DNA from: Guillardia theta CCMP2712
Lineage: Eukaryota > Cryptophyceae > Pyrenomonadales > Geminigeraceae
Direction: 5' to 3'
Length of the DNA: 63,006 nt
Assembly (NCBI RefSeq): GCF_000315625.1
Contig: NW_005434458.1
Span: forward strand, 1-63,006
The translations under genes and the position numbers were made by a program. The notes under the pieces are model-generated. The model ran no database searches and had not been told where the DNA came from. It saw only the letters and a program-made list of their open reading frames with translations. Positions 9,501 to 24,500 of this stretch are shown here, in pieces (the first letter of the stretch is position 1; each line of letters opens with the position of its first letter).

Positions 9501-12500
9501 CGTCGCAAGCATGTACATGTTGTTGCTCAAGCCATGGTCAATCTCATAGCCGTCCTTAGTCAGAGTTGTCACCTGGACTGCTGGGACTCGACCGGAAAAG
9601 AGCTGGGAACCGAAGCCATGGAAGGTCAAGTTTACCCACGACTGCGCGGGCATGGCTGAACAATTCGACTCCCTGCTGGGGACCCGTTGGAGGCGGATGC
9701 TTAGACCGACGACGTCAGTGATGGCGATGGAGCAGTCAGGCCCCGAGAGGTTGGAGGTCGCAAACGAGGAGAGGACGGAAAAGGTGCTCGGAAGGTCGAT
9801 GGAAAGTCGCGCGTCCCTCGGGAGTGGGTTGCGGATCTGGACCGCAAGGTTCAGCTGGGGTTGACTAGCAACGACATAGTTGTCAAGATTGGACTCCACC
9901 CTCAGGAGTGCATTGGGCTTGTACGCGATGACGTAGTTTGACCTGTGCGAGCTCTTTGCGGTAACGGTTGAGTTGAGGGACACAATGTAGTTGACGCTGA
10001 AGGCCCCGGCCGGGTTCAAGACATTGAGGAGTTCAACCGTGTTGACTGTGCTCTCCGGAATAGTCTGTGGGGCCACATACTTGACAAGCAGCAACCCCAC
10101 CTCGTACAAGACTTCCCAGCCAGCTGTGGCTGAGCTGGGCGGGAGGTAATCGGAGAACTCCAGCCTCTCCTCGGTGATGTTGATGGTAAGGACGGCTCCG
10201 GTGTGGACTGGGCCGCTGACGGAGAACACGACAGTCATGTTTGACTTGGCGCCTGACAGCAGGCTTGACTTGATCATTCTGATCAGAACAAAGTTTGCAG
10301 CGTGGACAGACAGCTGGGGGATTAGGGAGAGGTCGACCTCCTGGTTGTCACCGTTCAACGTCCTGATTGTCGCTGGCCCCGTCCCTCCCTCGTACAGCTG
10401 AACTATCACGTCCGTGATCTTTAGTTGGAGCACGTGGCCCAGCTCGACCTCCCTGCCATTCCCTTGTCGCTGGATCCTGAGAAGGTTACTCTTCATGTAC
10501 GTCGAGAAGTTCCCGTCCAAAATGCCAGTAGCAGCGCGAGCTGCGAGGTCAGAGCCGATGAGGCTGACGGGAAAGACTTGCGAGGACGGAGAGAGCGCGA
10601 AGTCGTGGTAGAGGTCCAGGTAGATCCTCCCATCAACTGGGAGGGGGTTGGAGAGGATGAAAGTCAAGGTCGCCTCCACGACCTCGCCAGCTCCGGAGGA
10701 CGTGAGGGAGATGCTAGGACTGACGCAAAACGGGGGGCACGCGCCGCTCATGGTGCCATGGACGACTTGAACGCCCTCGACGCTCAGGTCCTGGTCGATC
10801 GCGACATTGTCAGCGGTCAAAGTTCGGACTTGGAAGGTCCCAGACTTGCCGACGTAGGGCTGCGACTTGACGCGATCGACGACCATGGAGAAGGGGCGGA
10901 GAGGCTGGACAGTGTAAAGGCTGTCTAGAATCTTAACGGTCAGGACGTTTCTCTTAAGTACGCGGACTGCCAGGCCCCGGCCGAGCTGGTGCGAGTGGAG
11001 AGCCGTAGGAGAGTAGACGTTGAGAAACTCGATGACCGAGGAGTTGTCAAGTACTTCGAACCCGCCGGGCAGGACGATCGCGATGGAGGAGGAGGGAGGG
11101 AGCAAGTTGGCGGGGGTGAAGGAGATGTGGAGCTGGGACGAGGAACCAGCGGTCGTCTCACTCATGGCAGCACGCACAAGAATGGTGGCGGGTTTGAACT
11201 GGAAGCGAGCTAGCTCGACGTTCTGGTCCAGGATGAGGCCGTCCGGGTTCTCAGTGAACAGCTGGAAGAATCCTGAAGGCCCGGAGAACATCTGGTTGCG
11301 GACGAGATTGAAGGTGAGGGAGAAGCAGCCCACTGAGTTGTCATGCAAGCGCATTTCGATCACGTTGCCGTTGCCTGAGACGTTCCCTGCCACCTCCCTC
11401 GCCAGCACGTTGACCTGCTGCGAGGAGGAGGCGTTCAGCTCCTCGCAGAACTGTAGGGAGTGAGACGATACCAGCTGGAGGAAGGTGTAGTCCTGCTCTA
11501 GTTCGACCGAAAATGACAATGGCATCACCAGTCTAACTCGGCCTCCAGCTGGAATGACGTTGTCAACCCCGAACAGCAACAGCAGGGTCGAGTTGTCCCC
11601 AGCTACGTCCGAGCTCAGGGACATGATGGAGCGGAGGAAGCGGTTGGGGCGGATGTCGAACCCGGGATCTCGAGCTTCGTCGACCACCTGGAGGTTCGGG
11701 TTTAGAGTCGAGACGTTGAAACTTCCGCTGGTTCCACTCAGTCGGGGGACTCGAACGTTGCTGAACATCATCAGCAGCAGAGCATGAGGGCGGAGGGGCG
11801 GTAGCTTGACCCTGAGGAGGAGACTGTCCGTCTGAGAGGCAGAAAAGAGCTGGAGGGGAGAGGAGTAGTTAACGGCGCACGAACAGCTCGTGCAGACCGC
11901 CTGACATCTCCGGGCGTCGCAAGAGGCGTTGAGGAGACATGCGGAATCGTTCGCCTCCCTTATCGTCAGAGACGTCAGGAACGGGTCGCTGACTATAAAG
12001 GTTGGAGGTAGCTCAACTTGCGCCCAGGAGCCGTCCACAAGCGCGTTCTTGACCTGCATCTCGACCGTCAGCCCGTCACTGCCCGCCAGGGCCTCCTTTG
12101 CTCGCACTGCAGCCCGGAGCAGCTGGTCTGGGACCAGCAAGCTTGGCAGGAAGGTGGAGGAGGGAGCAGGGCACTTGGAGGAGGAGGGAAAGCATTCCAT
12201 AAGCACGGGGCCTTGGATGGTGCAGAGCTCGAAGGAGCCCGAGGGGCCAGAACGAGCTGGAAGCCGGACACCCTCCAGCTGCATGGCCAGCTGACCCTGA
12301 TAGAACTGTGGGAAGTTTGCGGCGGGGGTGAGGACGGGGTTCAGGTAGATGTACATGTTGTCATGTGTCACGGCGATGAGGTCAGTCGAGGTTCCCCTCC
12401 ACCTGGCCGTCAGCTGCTCTTGGATCGGCATGTAGTCTCCCGGAAGCTTCAGCCGCACTGTGCTGCCGGCAGGCAGTGGGAAGGAGGGGGAGAAGTCGAT

Positions 12501-15500
12501 GAGAAGGTCCGTCAGCCCTCCGGCCACCGAGTTCCGGAGACTGACCACCGAGTCGGAGAGGCAGGAGGGGAGGAAGATTACAGCTGGAATGCTCCAGTTC
12601 GCGTCGACCTGGACACCGTTACTGCGGGTGGTGACTTGGTAACGCCCTCCCGAGCCGCTCACGAGGGGATTTCTGACGTTGCTGAACGTCAGTTTGACTT
12701 CCGCATTGCTGCTGATGTTGAGCTGGCTGGCACCAACAGTCACCTCGTTAACGTCAAGTCCAATCAGCTTGAAGGAAGCGACTTGGCTGCCGTCAACCGT
12801 CACGTCAAGTAGCGAGAGTTGGTTGATGTCCATGGACGACGGGAAGATGATCTTGAAGGAAGGGAAGTTCCATAGAGAGTTTCTAGTCGTGAATGAGAGG
12901 CTGACGTTGCTCAGATCGCCGACAAAGGACGAGGAATGGGCAGCAACAGCATCCAAAAGAGCCGCCGGTACGATCGAAGGACCTCTTACCATTGTCTCGT
13001 CGATGACTCTGTTTGCTGCGTCCAGCGTTCGCAGTCGAACGTCGCCGGTGCTGCCTGCCAACGGTCGATTGAGGAGCAGGCCCTGGAGGGAAATGGAGAA
13101 GGAGCAGGAGAGAGCTGTTCTCCGCGAGATCGCTTTCTCCGATGGGAAAGAGAACAACTTGAGATCCCCTGCTAGCTCGCAGAATGTCGCGCTGGAACAG
13201 TCTGAGGAGTGGGTGATGGTGAGGCGGACATGCCTGAACTCAAGGCAGTAGCTCAAAGCTCTCACGTAACTTTGATTGTACGCGATCACTTCCTGGTAGA
13301 CTGGGACGAAGTCAACGCCGTCGGCCGAGGCTGAGAGTTGAAACCTGAGGGTCGTCGGAGCGCTGGCACACTGGGATAGGGAAGAAGGATTCATGTCCAT
13401 GGCGAACCCACAGATCAAGATTCGCGCCCCGAAGTCTCTCGTGATATTCTGCTGGACGACAGGCGTGCAGGACGAAAGGCAGAAGTAGTCAGGAAGAGTC
13501 GCCAGCACTCGAGCCCGGGTCGTCGCTCCTTCTCCAAGCTCGACGAGGCTGTTTACCTCCACCCCCTCCTTGCAGGGCGTGTAGACCGTGTCCGTGAACC
13601 CCCCGACCGTCACTGTGTGATCAGCGACGTTGGCAGAGAGACTTAGAGGCTGCAGCTGGGGCAAAGCTGGATCGAAGAACTTGAAGGAGGAAGCGTTGGC
13701 TGCTTCGACCGCTCCCCAGTCGAAGTCCGCGGCTGGGAGGGTCAGGACGATATGACCATCAGAAGGCAATGGGTTGGAGATGATGAAGTGAACGAGCAGG
13801 CTGGTGGACATGCCAGCCTGCGGATCTTGAAGGTGGAGGTAGGGGAAGAAGAGATTGCCGGGAAGAAGGAGGACGGGAGGGACGTTGAGGTCTTCTTCGA
13901 AGACGATCTCCTCCGACAGGATCGTCCTAAGCTGGAAGGTGCCAGTGGCTCCCGAGACCTGAGGGTTCCTGACGCCGTAGTAGGAGAAAATGCTTTCCTT
14001 CCATGCCGGAATCCTCAGCCTGACCTGCGTCCGGCTGTCGAGCACAGGAGCTGATGTCACGGTCACGTCGATAGCCATCCGCCTCGCCCCCCGCATGCTG
14101 ACGCTGCAGTTGCCTGCTAGCAGCGCGTCGACCACCAAGCACGTCGGAGCGGAAGAGAAGGGGGGGGGAAGGCTGTTGGAGAAGGAGAAGCCGTCTGGGA
14201 GGGCGAGCTCCACGGTGAAAGTAGCAGGGAAGGGGTTGAAGTTGGAGAAGGCGAAGTCGAAATCAGTGATGTCTCCTGCTTTACGGGACGCAGGGAGGAT
14301 TGCAGTGTCCAGCAGGCGGCCTGCCGTCAAGCGGACAGTTGGGAGTGTCACGTTGTCGTTGATGTCGATAAGGTTGACGTCCTGGTCAGACGATCGGATC
14401 TTGAAGGTGTTGCCGCACCTTACGGAAGGTACGAAGGTCTCGAAGGGGAACTGTACTCCCTGCAATGTGAAAGAGAAAGGAGTGAAGGCAGGGAGCGTCT
14501 CGCCCACGTTCTTGAGCGAGATCGCGAGCTTGGCACCGGGAAACATGTCCGTATTCTTCGAGCTGAGCTCGAGCTGAAGTTGGCCCTGCTGGGATACCAC
14601 CTGGAGACCTGTCTTGATGTAGACCGAGTTTCTCCTGCTCTCGTCCAGCAGCTCCGTGTCAAGTCTGAACCCGTCGGGGAAGGCAAGGAAGAGGTACCCT
14701 CCGTGAGGGATCGGGTTGGAGGTCGCGACCTCGATCTTCACTTCTCCTCTTGCCCCGACAATGAGAGGGTGAAGGGCAACAGAGGCGTTCAGGAACGAGG
14801 GCTCCAGCAGCGAGCCAGCGATCGCGGAGCTCTCACTGATGGTCAAGTTCCCCCTTGTGGCTGTGATCAGATAATTGCCGGTCAGGCCGTCATGTTGCGG
14901 CAACCGGATGTTCGAGACATAGAGGTTTACCGGCAGCTCTCCAGCATAGAGCTCAGCTGAAGTAGCTGACACCGACCGCAGCTGAACTGTCTGCCCGGTG
15001 GTCGACAGCTCCAGGTCCTGCTGAGTTTGGAGGGGCAGGTTCTCTATGATAACCTGCAATCTTGCTCCATACGCGTCTGCTTGCCACTTGTTGCGCATTT
15101 TGAAGGTGATCCTGAGCTGGGCCCTGGCCATGACGACGTCTGTACACGTCAGCACCAGCCTGCTGTACTCCTGGAAGTCGACGCGTATGTTTCCGACTGT
15201 CTCCACCATTTCCAGCGAGTTGTTGGAAGAGGAGAACCCGTCGAAGATCCCGGAGAGAGTGATGGTTGTTGAGTTTGCAATGACAAAGTTGGGTTCCATG
15301 TCAATGGTGACTGTCGCGATCGCCCCGATGACATCTGAGCTTGAGGAAGCAGAAAAGCTTGTCAGGCCAGGCACGCGGGCTGCATGGAGGAGGCAAGGGC
15401 CGTTCATGAGCTCCTGCTGCTCTTGGTTGACTTGGATGCTTGCAAGCTGCGAACACTGAGACGCGTGGGAGGGGTTGCGGAGGAGGAAAGAAAGGACTGT

Positions 15501-18500
15501 CTTGTTGCTAGATCTCATCGCCTCTGAAAGAGTGAACAGCATGCAGCCGGAACCTGTCGTCTCCTGCTTGACCCACTCAGCACTTGTGACCTCGATGTTC
15601 GACCAGAGACGGAACGGGAACGATTGGTCGGCGGAGAACGAATGGGAGGACGTTTGTGAGAACTGGATGTCGCAGATGGAGATGTTGGACGCTGGTTGGA
15701 GGTCCTTTCTTGGCTGGAGAGTAACTGAGATCAAACTGAGCGATCCGAAGGCGTCAGAGGAGGAGGAGATGGTCTTGACCGTCCACGAAGAGGCGTTGTC
15801 CATCTTGGCGACGGTGGTCACTGCCAGCTTCTCGCAGGAGAACACGTAGGGCGTTCGGATCAGAACCGTCGCAGCCTCCAGCGCCCTCAGGTCTTGAATG
15901 TCAAAAGAGACAACTGTCAGAGCATCGCAAGGGAGTTTCCTCCCTGCCAAGAGGGTCAGCGACACTTTTCCCTGCTCCTCGTCAAACGTTCCTGTCTCCC
16001 CAAACTTCTCTGCGTCCTTGTTGTACAGCTGCAGCGTCCTCGTCCCCACCCCCCCCGTGACGTTTGTACCGTTCCCGACGAGCAGCTCGATCACGACTGG
16101 GGAGTCGATGTCGATAAATGGGAGCAACTTGACAGTGAAGCTCTTCCAGCTAGACGACAGCTGGACATTTAGGTCCTTGACCTGCCAGGATGACAAGTCC
16201 GGGTTGACCTCCACTCGCTGATTATCCACCAACGTCGCCACCGTCCGGCTGCACTTGCGGATCACGTGGTACGCCGGGCCTACCAGCGAGACAGGAGGGA
16301 AGGTCGCCCAGTTGTGCGGCTCCTCCAGCACAAGGACCGGTCCCTGGTAGGTGTTGGCCCAGGGGTTCCCCTCGCACGTCACGTTGCCGCAGGTCAACAC
16401 CCGCGGGTTGTAGGGCCTGTGCATGAGGGCGATGAACTCGTAGTCGGAGAGGTTGACCCTGACGTTGCTGTCCGCGTTCCGAATCTCATAACTGAAATCA
16501 ACTTTCACGTTGGCGCTGACCCTCTTCCCCGCTATGACCGTGAGGCTCATCAGGTTCAGCGTTGGGTCCCAAATGGCGTCGTTGAAGATCGAGGCGCTGG
16601 GCCCCCACAGCTGCTTCACCTGCTTCTCGCACGTGCAGTAGTCCCACAGGGACCCGCGAGACTGGCTGATCCAGACCGCCTCGTCCCCATCTGCTACAGC
16701 CTGTGCTTGCTCCGAGAAGAGCTCGCTGGTGGCACACCAGGCGCGTCCAGGGATGAAGGGATAGTCTGTTCCCATGTACGCCTCGCTCACGCAGCTCGTG
16801 TGGTTTTTGCCGCGGAAGAAGAAGGGGAAGACGCACGGCGATCCGGTCAAGCTCGTCCCGTTGCACGTGCTAGGAGCAGAGAAGTCAGCTGGGAGCTGGT
16901 AGAGGAGGATCTTGGAGCCCTCGAGCAGGTTGACGTTGACTGTGAAGCTGATGCTGACCGAGTTGTTGCCAAGCGCTATCAGCGAGCTAAATGTGATGCT
17001 GGGAGAGCTAAGCTTCGCCTCCTCGGACACCCGCAGGACAACTCCTTCCATCTCTCTCCAGCTGTCAAAGCCCGTCGCTGCTGCCATCACCCGCGGTCTC
17101 ACACCCTCGGACAAGCCGGGGGGATTGCGAAGGTTGAAAGAGAAGATGAGGTCAGCATCGTGCAGAGTGAGCTGGGAAACTGTCGGAGACACTCTGACGG
17201 TCAGCTGGCCACTCGAGGCGTTCCAGGTGGCCGATGGGTCGAGGAGGTTGGATGGCTGATCGAGAGTGACGTCACCGTCGGGGGTGAGGGAAGACGTCAA
17301 GTTGCCAATGTGAATGTAAGTGCCTGGCCGGAGGGCGAAGGTTGACCGCAGGGTGACTGTGATGACGTTGGTGACGTTGCCGACGTCGCAGTTCTGTGAG
17401 ATGGTCCTAGTGATGAAGGTGAACGGTTGAGCCTGGCAAGTGCCGTTGATGCATGTGGCTGCTGGCGCTGCCAGCGAAATCAGACTATCCCATGAGGTCG
17501 AGCTCGGCCTGACAGTGACGTTCAAGGGAGAGGAAAGGAAAGGAACATCTGCTGCTAGAATGAAAGAGAAGGACAGCGTAGTCGCGGGATCCAGAGAATC
17601 TGGGAGGATCGCTAGCGAAATGCTGCCGGCTTCTGGGTCAACAGACTTCACCGTCAGCTGTCCAGCTGTAGCGACGAAGTCGGAGATGTTGGCAGCTGGT
17701 CTGACATTCAGGCCCGAGAGGACAATTTCATGTCTGGATGTCAGCAGGAAGTTCACTTGGATCCAGACTTTGACCTCGAACAACTCGGCTGGTTGTACGG
17801 TCCGATACATCACTGAGTTCTGGTAGAAGGAAGGCGGTCTCGTGACCGACAGCTCTCGACCTGACAGCCTGCTAACTGGCAAGCAAAGACCTTCAAGGCA
17901 AGACGGCAAAGCCACTTCCATGAGGGGCTGACAGAGGGCCGTTGAGAGTTGACTGGAGACGAGGAGGTAGAAGGAGAAAGAGAGTGGTTGTCGTGCCGAG
18001 ATGACGTCATTAACAAGAAGGGACAAGGTTCCTTCGTCTCGAGACCAACTAGAAGTCGCGGAGAGTGCTGGCTGGAAGACTGTGGTGAAGTTGGTCGAGG
18101 AAGGTGTCTTGCTGAAGTTCATGCATGAGATGCGGACGCTTGTTCCCTTCTCGATCTCGAAATTCGTCGAGAACCTGACGACTATTTTTAGCTGATCTCC
18201 AGCTACGAGATCACTCTGACTCTCCGATGACGACTCGAAGTAGAAGTCAACGACGGCAGGAGGAGTCAGCGAGCGGCCGAGGAGTCCATTAGCAACGTTG
18301 GTGCTCATAGGACTTACGTCGAGCATCGCTTGCGACACGTCAAACCCTTCAGGGAAGTTGAGGTTGAAGGTTGTGTCCCAGCCCATGGAGTGCGGAGGAA
18401 TGAAACTGACAAACACCGGTGTAATCTCCCCAGCTGACCTCCCGACTGGGTCGATGATCGCCGACGACAACCTGCTGGCAGTAAAGCCTGACAGATTGCG

Positions 18501-21500
18501 TACCGCAAAGTCAACAATAGGGCCGTCAGGCAGTCTCGTCCGCACTGAGAATGTGAAGCCCTCTGACCTGACCTTGGGCATGCGGAGGCCGAGTAGGGAG
18601 ATCGTTGTCTTGCAGGCGGAGGGCTCCTGGAGGAGAGGAAAGGAGCAGCGAGGAGTTATTGCCTCTCGGGTCGCCTCGGTCTCAGGCATCGACACGTTGC
18701 ACGGATGCAGAGAGGAGTCGAGAACCCACGTGACCGTGTTGTTCACGACAGCTCGGACCTTCTCGACCCCGTTCATCTCCAAGGAGAACGATGCGGGCTC
18801 AATAATGAAGCCGAGCGGAACGTCAATCTCAATGGATCCGTTGACGGGGATCGGGTTGACAACCATGAGCTCGACCGTGATATCTCCAATAGTCCAGGAC
18901 TGGCTTGAGCTGGTCCTGATATAGCAGTTGTGCAAGTTGGCCGGCTCAATGAAGACTCTGGTGTCAAGCTCACCTATGTCGATAAGCTGGTCACCGGCTG
19001 AGGTCTGAAGGCGGTGAACTCCGTTGACCCCCGAGAACCTCTGGTTGCGTACTCCCGACAGGTTGAACCGAGCAACCACCCCAGCAGGGATCGAGCTGCC
19101 ACCAATCCTGACGAGCTCCAGCACGTGGGCGCTCAAGTTGCTCCAGTAGACTAGCAGGTCGCCGTCCAAGTTGTGAATGCCGTGAGCGAGAAAGGGAGGA
19201 GTCAGTTCCTCCTCAGCTGGAAATTCCAGGCGAATCCTCGCACTGCCGGGGAGAGGGTTGGCAGTCCGGAACGATACGATCGTCTCCCCCAGAACTCCAG
19301 CAGAAGGATCGACGGGTCTGACCTCGAACTCCTCGATGACCCCTGGATGGATGCAGGGCACATGTATCGTCGCCGTGACTTGCAGCACGTCTGAGTCCGA
19401 GAACACCCGCAGCGAGCTGGATGAGGGGATCAAATAGTTCTCAGCTGGCTGACAGTCGGAGATCGGCTTGTTCTTCAGCCCCGCCAGGCCAATCCCCACC
19501 TGAGCATTAGCTGGAATATCAGAGCCGCCCTTCCTGCGAATGACAAGGGAGCTTCCGCGGAACGAAGGGACCAAGACGCCATCGATGCCAAAGTTGAGGC
19601 CCGAGAGAGGGGCAAACCTGTTGATCTCAAAACCTCCTGGGATGTCGAGGACGAAGTATGAAGAGTTCTGAAGGATCGTGGTGGTGGTGAAGGTGAGAAC
19701 GGCCCGCCCCACTGAGCCAGCTGTCAACCTCTCCAGGTTCAGCTGAAGGTTATGGAAGTGAGAAGCATTGATCAGGAAGGACTGATCGCTCTGGTGGGCA
19801 CAAGCAAGGGCTGAGAATGACGAGAGAGGATCGCATCCCTCCATCAGCTCACCGTCAGTTGACAACTTGGTGTTGACAAGAAACAATCCAGTCCTGCCGC
19901 TTTCGACCTGAACCCTCAGCCGCGGGATCTCGATGCCGATGGTGGAGTACTCAGGAATGCTGTGCTGGAAGGATGTCACGACAATCTTCTGGCAGGAGGA
20001 AGAGGAGAAAGACGAGGTTTGGTTGCAGATTTGTACCCTCGAGTAACTCGCAGTGACTCTCTGACCCGTCTCGTACAGCAAGACTGAAGTACTCGAGGAC
20101 GGTGGCCAGTCGAGTGTCTGGAACCCGTCGGGGATGACGATCTCCACCGTCCCGTCGGGAGGGATCGCGTTGGTGATGGTGAGGTTGACGAGGAGAGACG
20201 TCTCGTCTCCTGCGTACAGGCTGCTGAGCGTCAGGGAGATGCCTCGAAACTCGTGGGAGAGGACTCGGAGGAAGAGCTGCCCCAAATCCACCCGAGCCCC
20301 AGCAGGATTGAAGGACGTGACAGTCACAGTGACAGTCTCCTTCACGAACTGCTGGGCTCGGAAACCCTCGCAGTCCACCTGGACCAGCGAGTCAGGAGGG
20401 ATGTCGACGACGATAAGCACGCGCGATCCTTGAAAGACGTTGGAGGAGGCAAAGGCAGGGAGAAGCACACGACACCCCATGCTCGAGACGTTGAAGGACT
20501 CCGGGAAGTCAACCTGTATGGCTCCATCCTGCGGGACCATGTTGGTCGTGTAGAACTTGATGGTCAGATTTTGTACAGCTCCCGCAAACAGATCGAGTGG
20601 AGAGCCCAGCACGAGCCCAGGTCCCTCCTGAACATCGAGGATGTTGCTGGCCGCCTGGAGGCGCTCGAAGAGGAGAGCAGCTGGGACGATCTGGATGGAA
20701 GAGCACGAGGAGCTCAGGAAGACTTGACTTCTCCCCATCTCCTCTCCCACCAGCTCCAGCAAGAAGCCAGCTGAGGCCTCGCCGTGATTGGAAACTTCGT
20801 ACTGAGGGACACGAACGTTGACGACATTGGTGGTGAAGCGCAAGGGAGAGGAAGGGGAGGAGAGAAAGCGTTCGTCGATCTCCATCACCTGCTGCGACAC
20901 GACGGCCTTGCAGTCCTCACGATTACACGACGAGCGGGAGATGTCGTAGCCCTGAGGAAAGTGAAGCCTGACCGAGCTGAGGTTTAGCTGGAGGGTGTCG
21001 GAGTAGAAGGAGAAGGACATGTCTCGCCACTCCCCTGCTGTGGCTCTGTCTGGGGATATAGTAGCAACACATTCTTTGAACGGCCTGATCGCTACTGCTG
21101 TCTCTCCCATGGCTGCCACGTCATCGTTCCATGCTGACATGTTGTTCAGCTGTCTGCTGCTGTCTTTGATCCGCACAAGGACGGGGTAGAAGCCCTGCAG
21201 ATGGCAGTTGACGATGCCATGCACCTGTAACAAGAAGTGCCGGCCTGACTGCAAGCTAAGCTGAGAAACTACTTGGAGGTAGTCCCCTGTCACCTTAACT
21301 GTTGTAGAACGGTTGACACAAGCGGAGGAGTCGCAGGACTGCGCGATGACAGGCTCGACGGCCCTGAAGCAAAGTGGAAGGAGCAAGACAAGAGAGCAGT
21401 CGCAGTTGAGCTGATAGTCGAGGAAGAACGAGATGTTGTAGGTCGTCTTGACGCCGATGCGGTCGTCAAGGGGGATGACACTGACGTTTGCAATCACACG

Positions 21501-24500
21501 CGCGAGGTAGTCCTGAGTGAACCATGCAGCCTCGATGACTGATGAAGCTGAGACAGACGATGTCTCGATGAGGAAACGTGCAACTCCCGAGGCGTTTCTG
21601 CCAACGAGACCACGGCAGGCAAGAGATACGAGCTCCCTCGCGCCCAGAGGCTCCTGAAAGTGCAGAACGAGGACGGTGGGGGATGTCAGCGAGGACGAGA
21701 CGTTCCGCCCGTCGCTAGAGCAGCTGGCATCATCCAGCATATACGACTCAGGTGACAGACAAGTCAGAACAAGAAAATCTCTCGAGATGTCAAGTCGGCC
21801 AGTGTAGAACGACAAACTGACACCTACTACATCCCCGACTTGGTCCGAGCTGAAGCTGAACAAGAACTCTCCGAGAGAGTCGGGCCTGGCGATTGATAGG
21901 CTAGCAGCCCCCAGTTCGATCATACCTTGGGAGACAATCGTTGCTATCGTCACGTTGGAACTGTTTGCAAGAAATCCAACGACGTCAACGTTATGAATCT
22001 CCACCTCGATTCTAGTCATCGCTGGGATCACTTTGACCTTCCTCCTTACCACATGCAGTACCCCCTCCTCCAGCAGCGAACAGGACCCCCCCGCTTCGTA
22101 CACCACGTTCGAGTTCGGCAAAGTTCCCACTTTGACAGAAGAAGAGACAACTTTCCCCACCTGCACGAATGGAGGAAGAACAACCTTGAAGGAGCCGTCA
22201 GCTGGGATCAAGTTGAGGTTGCGGAAGGAAAACTTGAGAGGCCCGTGATAGCCGTTGACCAAGCTGGAGGGTGTGACGAGCAACCCCAGCAGAGAGGACG
22301 GAGACGACGAGACTACAAAGCTCACACTGTCGAGCAGAAAAAAACCAGCTTGACTGAAGTCAATCGAGCTTAACCTGAGCTTGAACTGCCCCGCAAAATT
22401 GGGGTTGACCAGGCCCGAGATTTTCAAGCTGACCTCCTGCTGAGGAGGCACATCGAAAGCGCTTCGGACTCGTCGCAGCAGTACCGTGCTGTTGGGCTCC
22501 AAGTCGACATCTCCATCCATCCCGGATATGACGGTAGCATGCGACTGATCGAGCGTCGCAAACTCAGGCGGCAGCTCAAGCTCGAAGCCTCCCCCTTCCG
22601 CTAAAACCTTGCTCTGAAATCTGACGCGCACGACGAGCTCGGACGTCGCTCCTGCATGGCTGGGGATCAGCTGGGCAGAGAGGAGCGACGCCTGTCCTGG
22701 AAGGATGTCGATGCCTGGGAGCGAAGACTGCAAGCGCAAGAGTCCCTGATGCTCCTCCGCCTTCACTTCAATGGCTTGACTAAGTCCAGCTCGGGTCGGA
22801 AGCAGCACGATTGAGACGTTGATGACATCAGAAGAAGAGACAGACTCAGCAGAAGGAAGCAATGTCAGTCTCCTGCCGTCCCCAGAGGCCTCGCCGAAGG
22901 CAAAACTAGAGCAGCAATCAGGAGGAGCCATGAGGGAGGGAGGCAGAGTGATGGAGATATTGCAGGAAGAGAGGTTGCGAGCTCGAATTAAGAATCGGAA
23001 TCTCGCCGACTGATTCACTCTGATCTCACTCTCAGGAATGAGTTTTGCATATGCGAGATGCTCCTCCCTCAGCGCGACACCAGCAACCACATGCTGGGCA
23101 TCGATCGAGGTGCCGTCTTCCATGAACGTCGAGATGTCGAACGAGTCCAGCTCCACCCCCTTGAACGGTTCCTTCTTCAAGTTTGTCACAATAAATGAGA
23201 TTGAAAGGTCGGGAGGGATGCGATCGCCCAACACCTTGAGGACGAGGAAGCAGCCCCCCGAGCACACCCCATTTGCATCCTGAGGGTAGAAGTCGTCCAC
23301 CAGCAGCTCTGCCGACATCCCTCTTGTGTTTCCACTGCAGGTCGGTTGATACAGCTGGACGTCAGCTGGGAATTTGATCATAATCAGCCCGTTCTGCGGG
23401 ACCTCGTTGGACAGTCGCAAGCGCATGGAGGCAGAGGAGCGGAATCCTTTCTCGGCTACCATGATCTCCATGTCCGCCTCGGGGATTGGTCCAGCTGTGA
23501 TGGAAGAGAAGTTGAAGAGTTCACTAGCATCGATCTCCTGTTCGAGGCCCGTCAGGGTCCGAACGGTCAAGGCCAGCAAGGGCCCAGCATGAGGTGGGAG
23601 AACAACGCCGGGAACAAGCAAATGCAAAGTTCTCCCTCCAGCGAGTCCCTCCAGCTTGTCAAGGCCAAGGAGGGAAACCACAGCTCGGCTCGTGCTCGAG
23701 GTGACCAGGAGCTGCTTAAAGAAGATGTTGACGCCAGAAGTGTTGACACAGACGTCAGACCGTTGCAGCTGGGGGACGATCCCAACGCCCTCAGGCATCT
23801 CCAGCCTGATGCTTCCTCCAGCTGGTAGAGGGTTGGTGAGCTCGAGGCTGAGCTGGAGGGAAGCGACTGCCCCCGCAACGTTGGGCGTCAGAATTGCATC
23901 GAGGTTGTTGAGGACGTTCGAAACGACCTGCAGCGTCTGAGAGAAGCAGTCGACTGGACGGCTGGTGGAGCTCCAGTGGTAGGACGTGCAAACATGCAGG
24001 CTGACAGTCTCGATGAAGGGAGAGAGCTTGACTGCCGACATCAGCACTGACAAGCTCTCGGCAGGCTCAAGAGTCCGGGTGCCCGTGGGGACAAGTCGGA
24101 TAGAATTCTGACCGGCGAGGAGCAAAGAGAAGTTAGAGGGGTTGCTGGAGGAGAGCTCCAAGATTGAAATGTTGAAATTTGGCGGGAAAGTGATGTCGAT
24201 GCTGCCGTTGCAAGGAATGGGGTTGAAGAGAGTCATGTTGAGCGCTACCTCAGTTGTGTCTCCTGCTCTGAGACTGCCGAAAGTGAAGAAGGATTCGTTC
24301 AGCACGTGCCTGCCCACCAAGATCGAATGACCCACTGAGGAAGATACAACGAGGTCGGTGAGTTCCGTCGAGCGGTAGAAGAAGACGTCAAGCTGGTATG
24401 ACCCTGAGATGGGAGGCAGTCTGGTGTCTTGAAATAGCACGTCAAACTCCAAGATCTCGATCAAATTCTTGCACCTCTTGGTGATTGGACAGATTTCGCA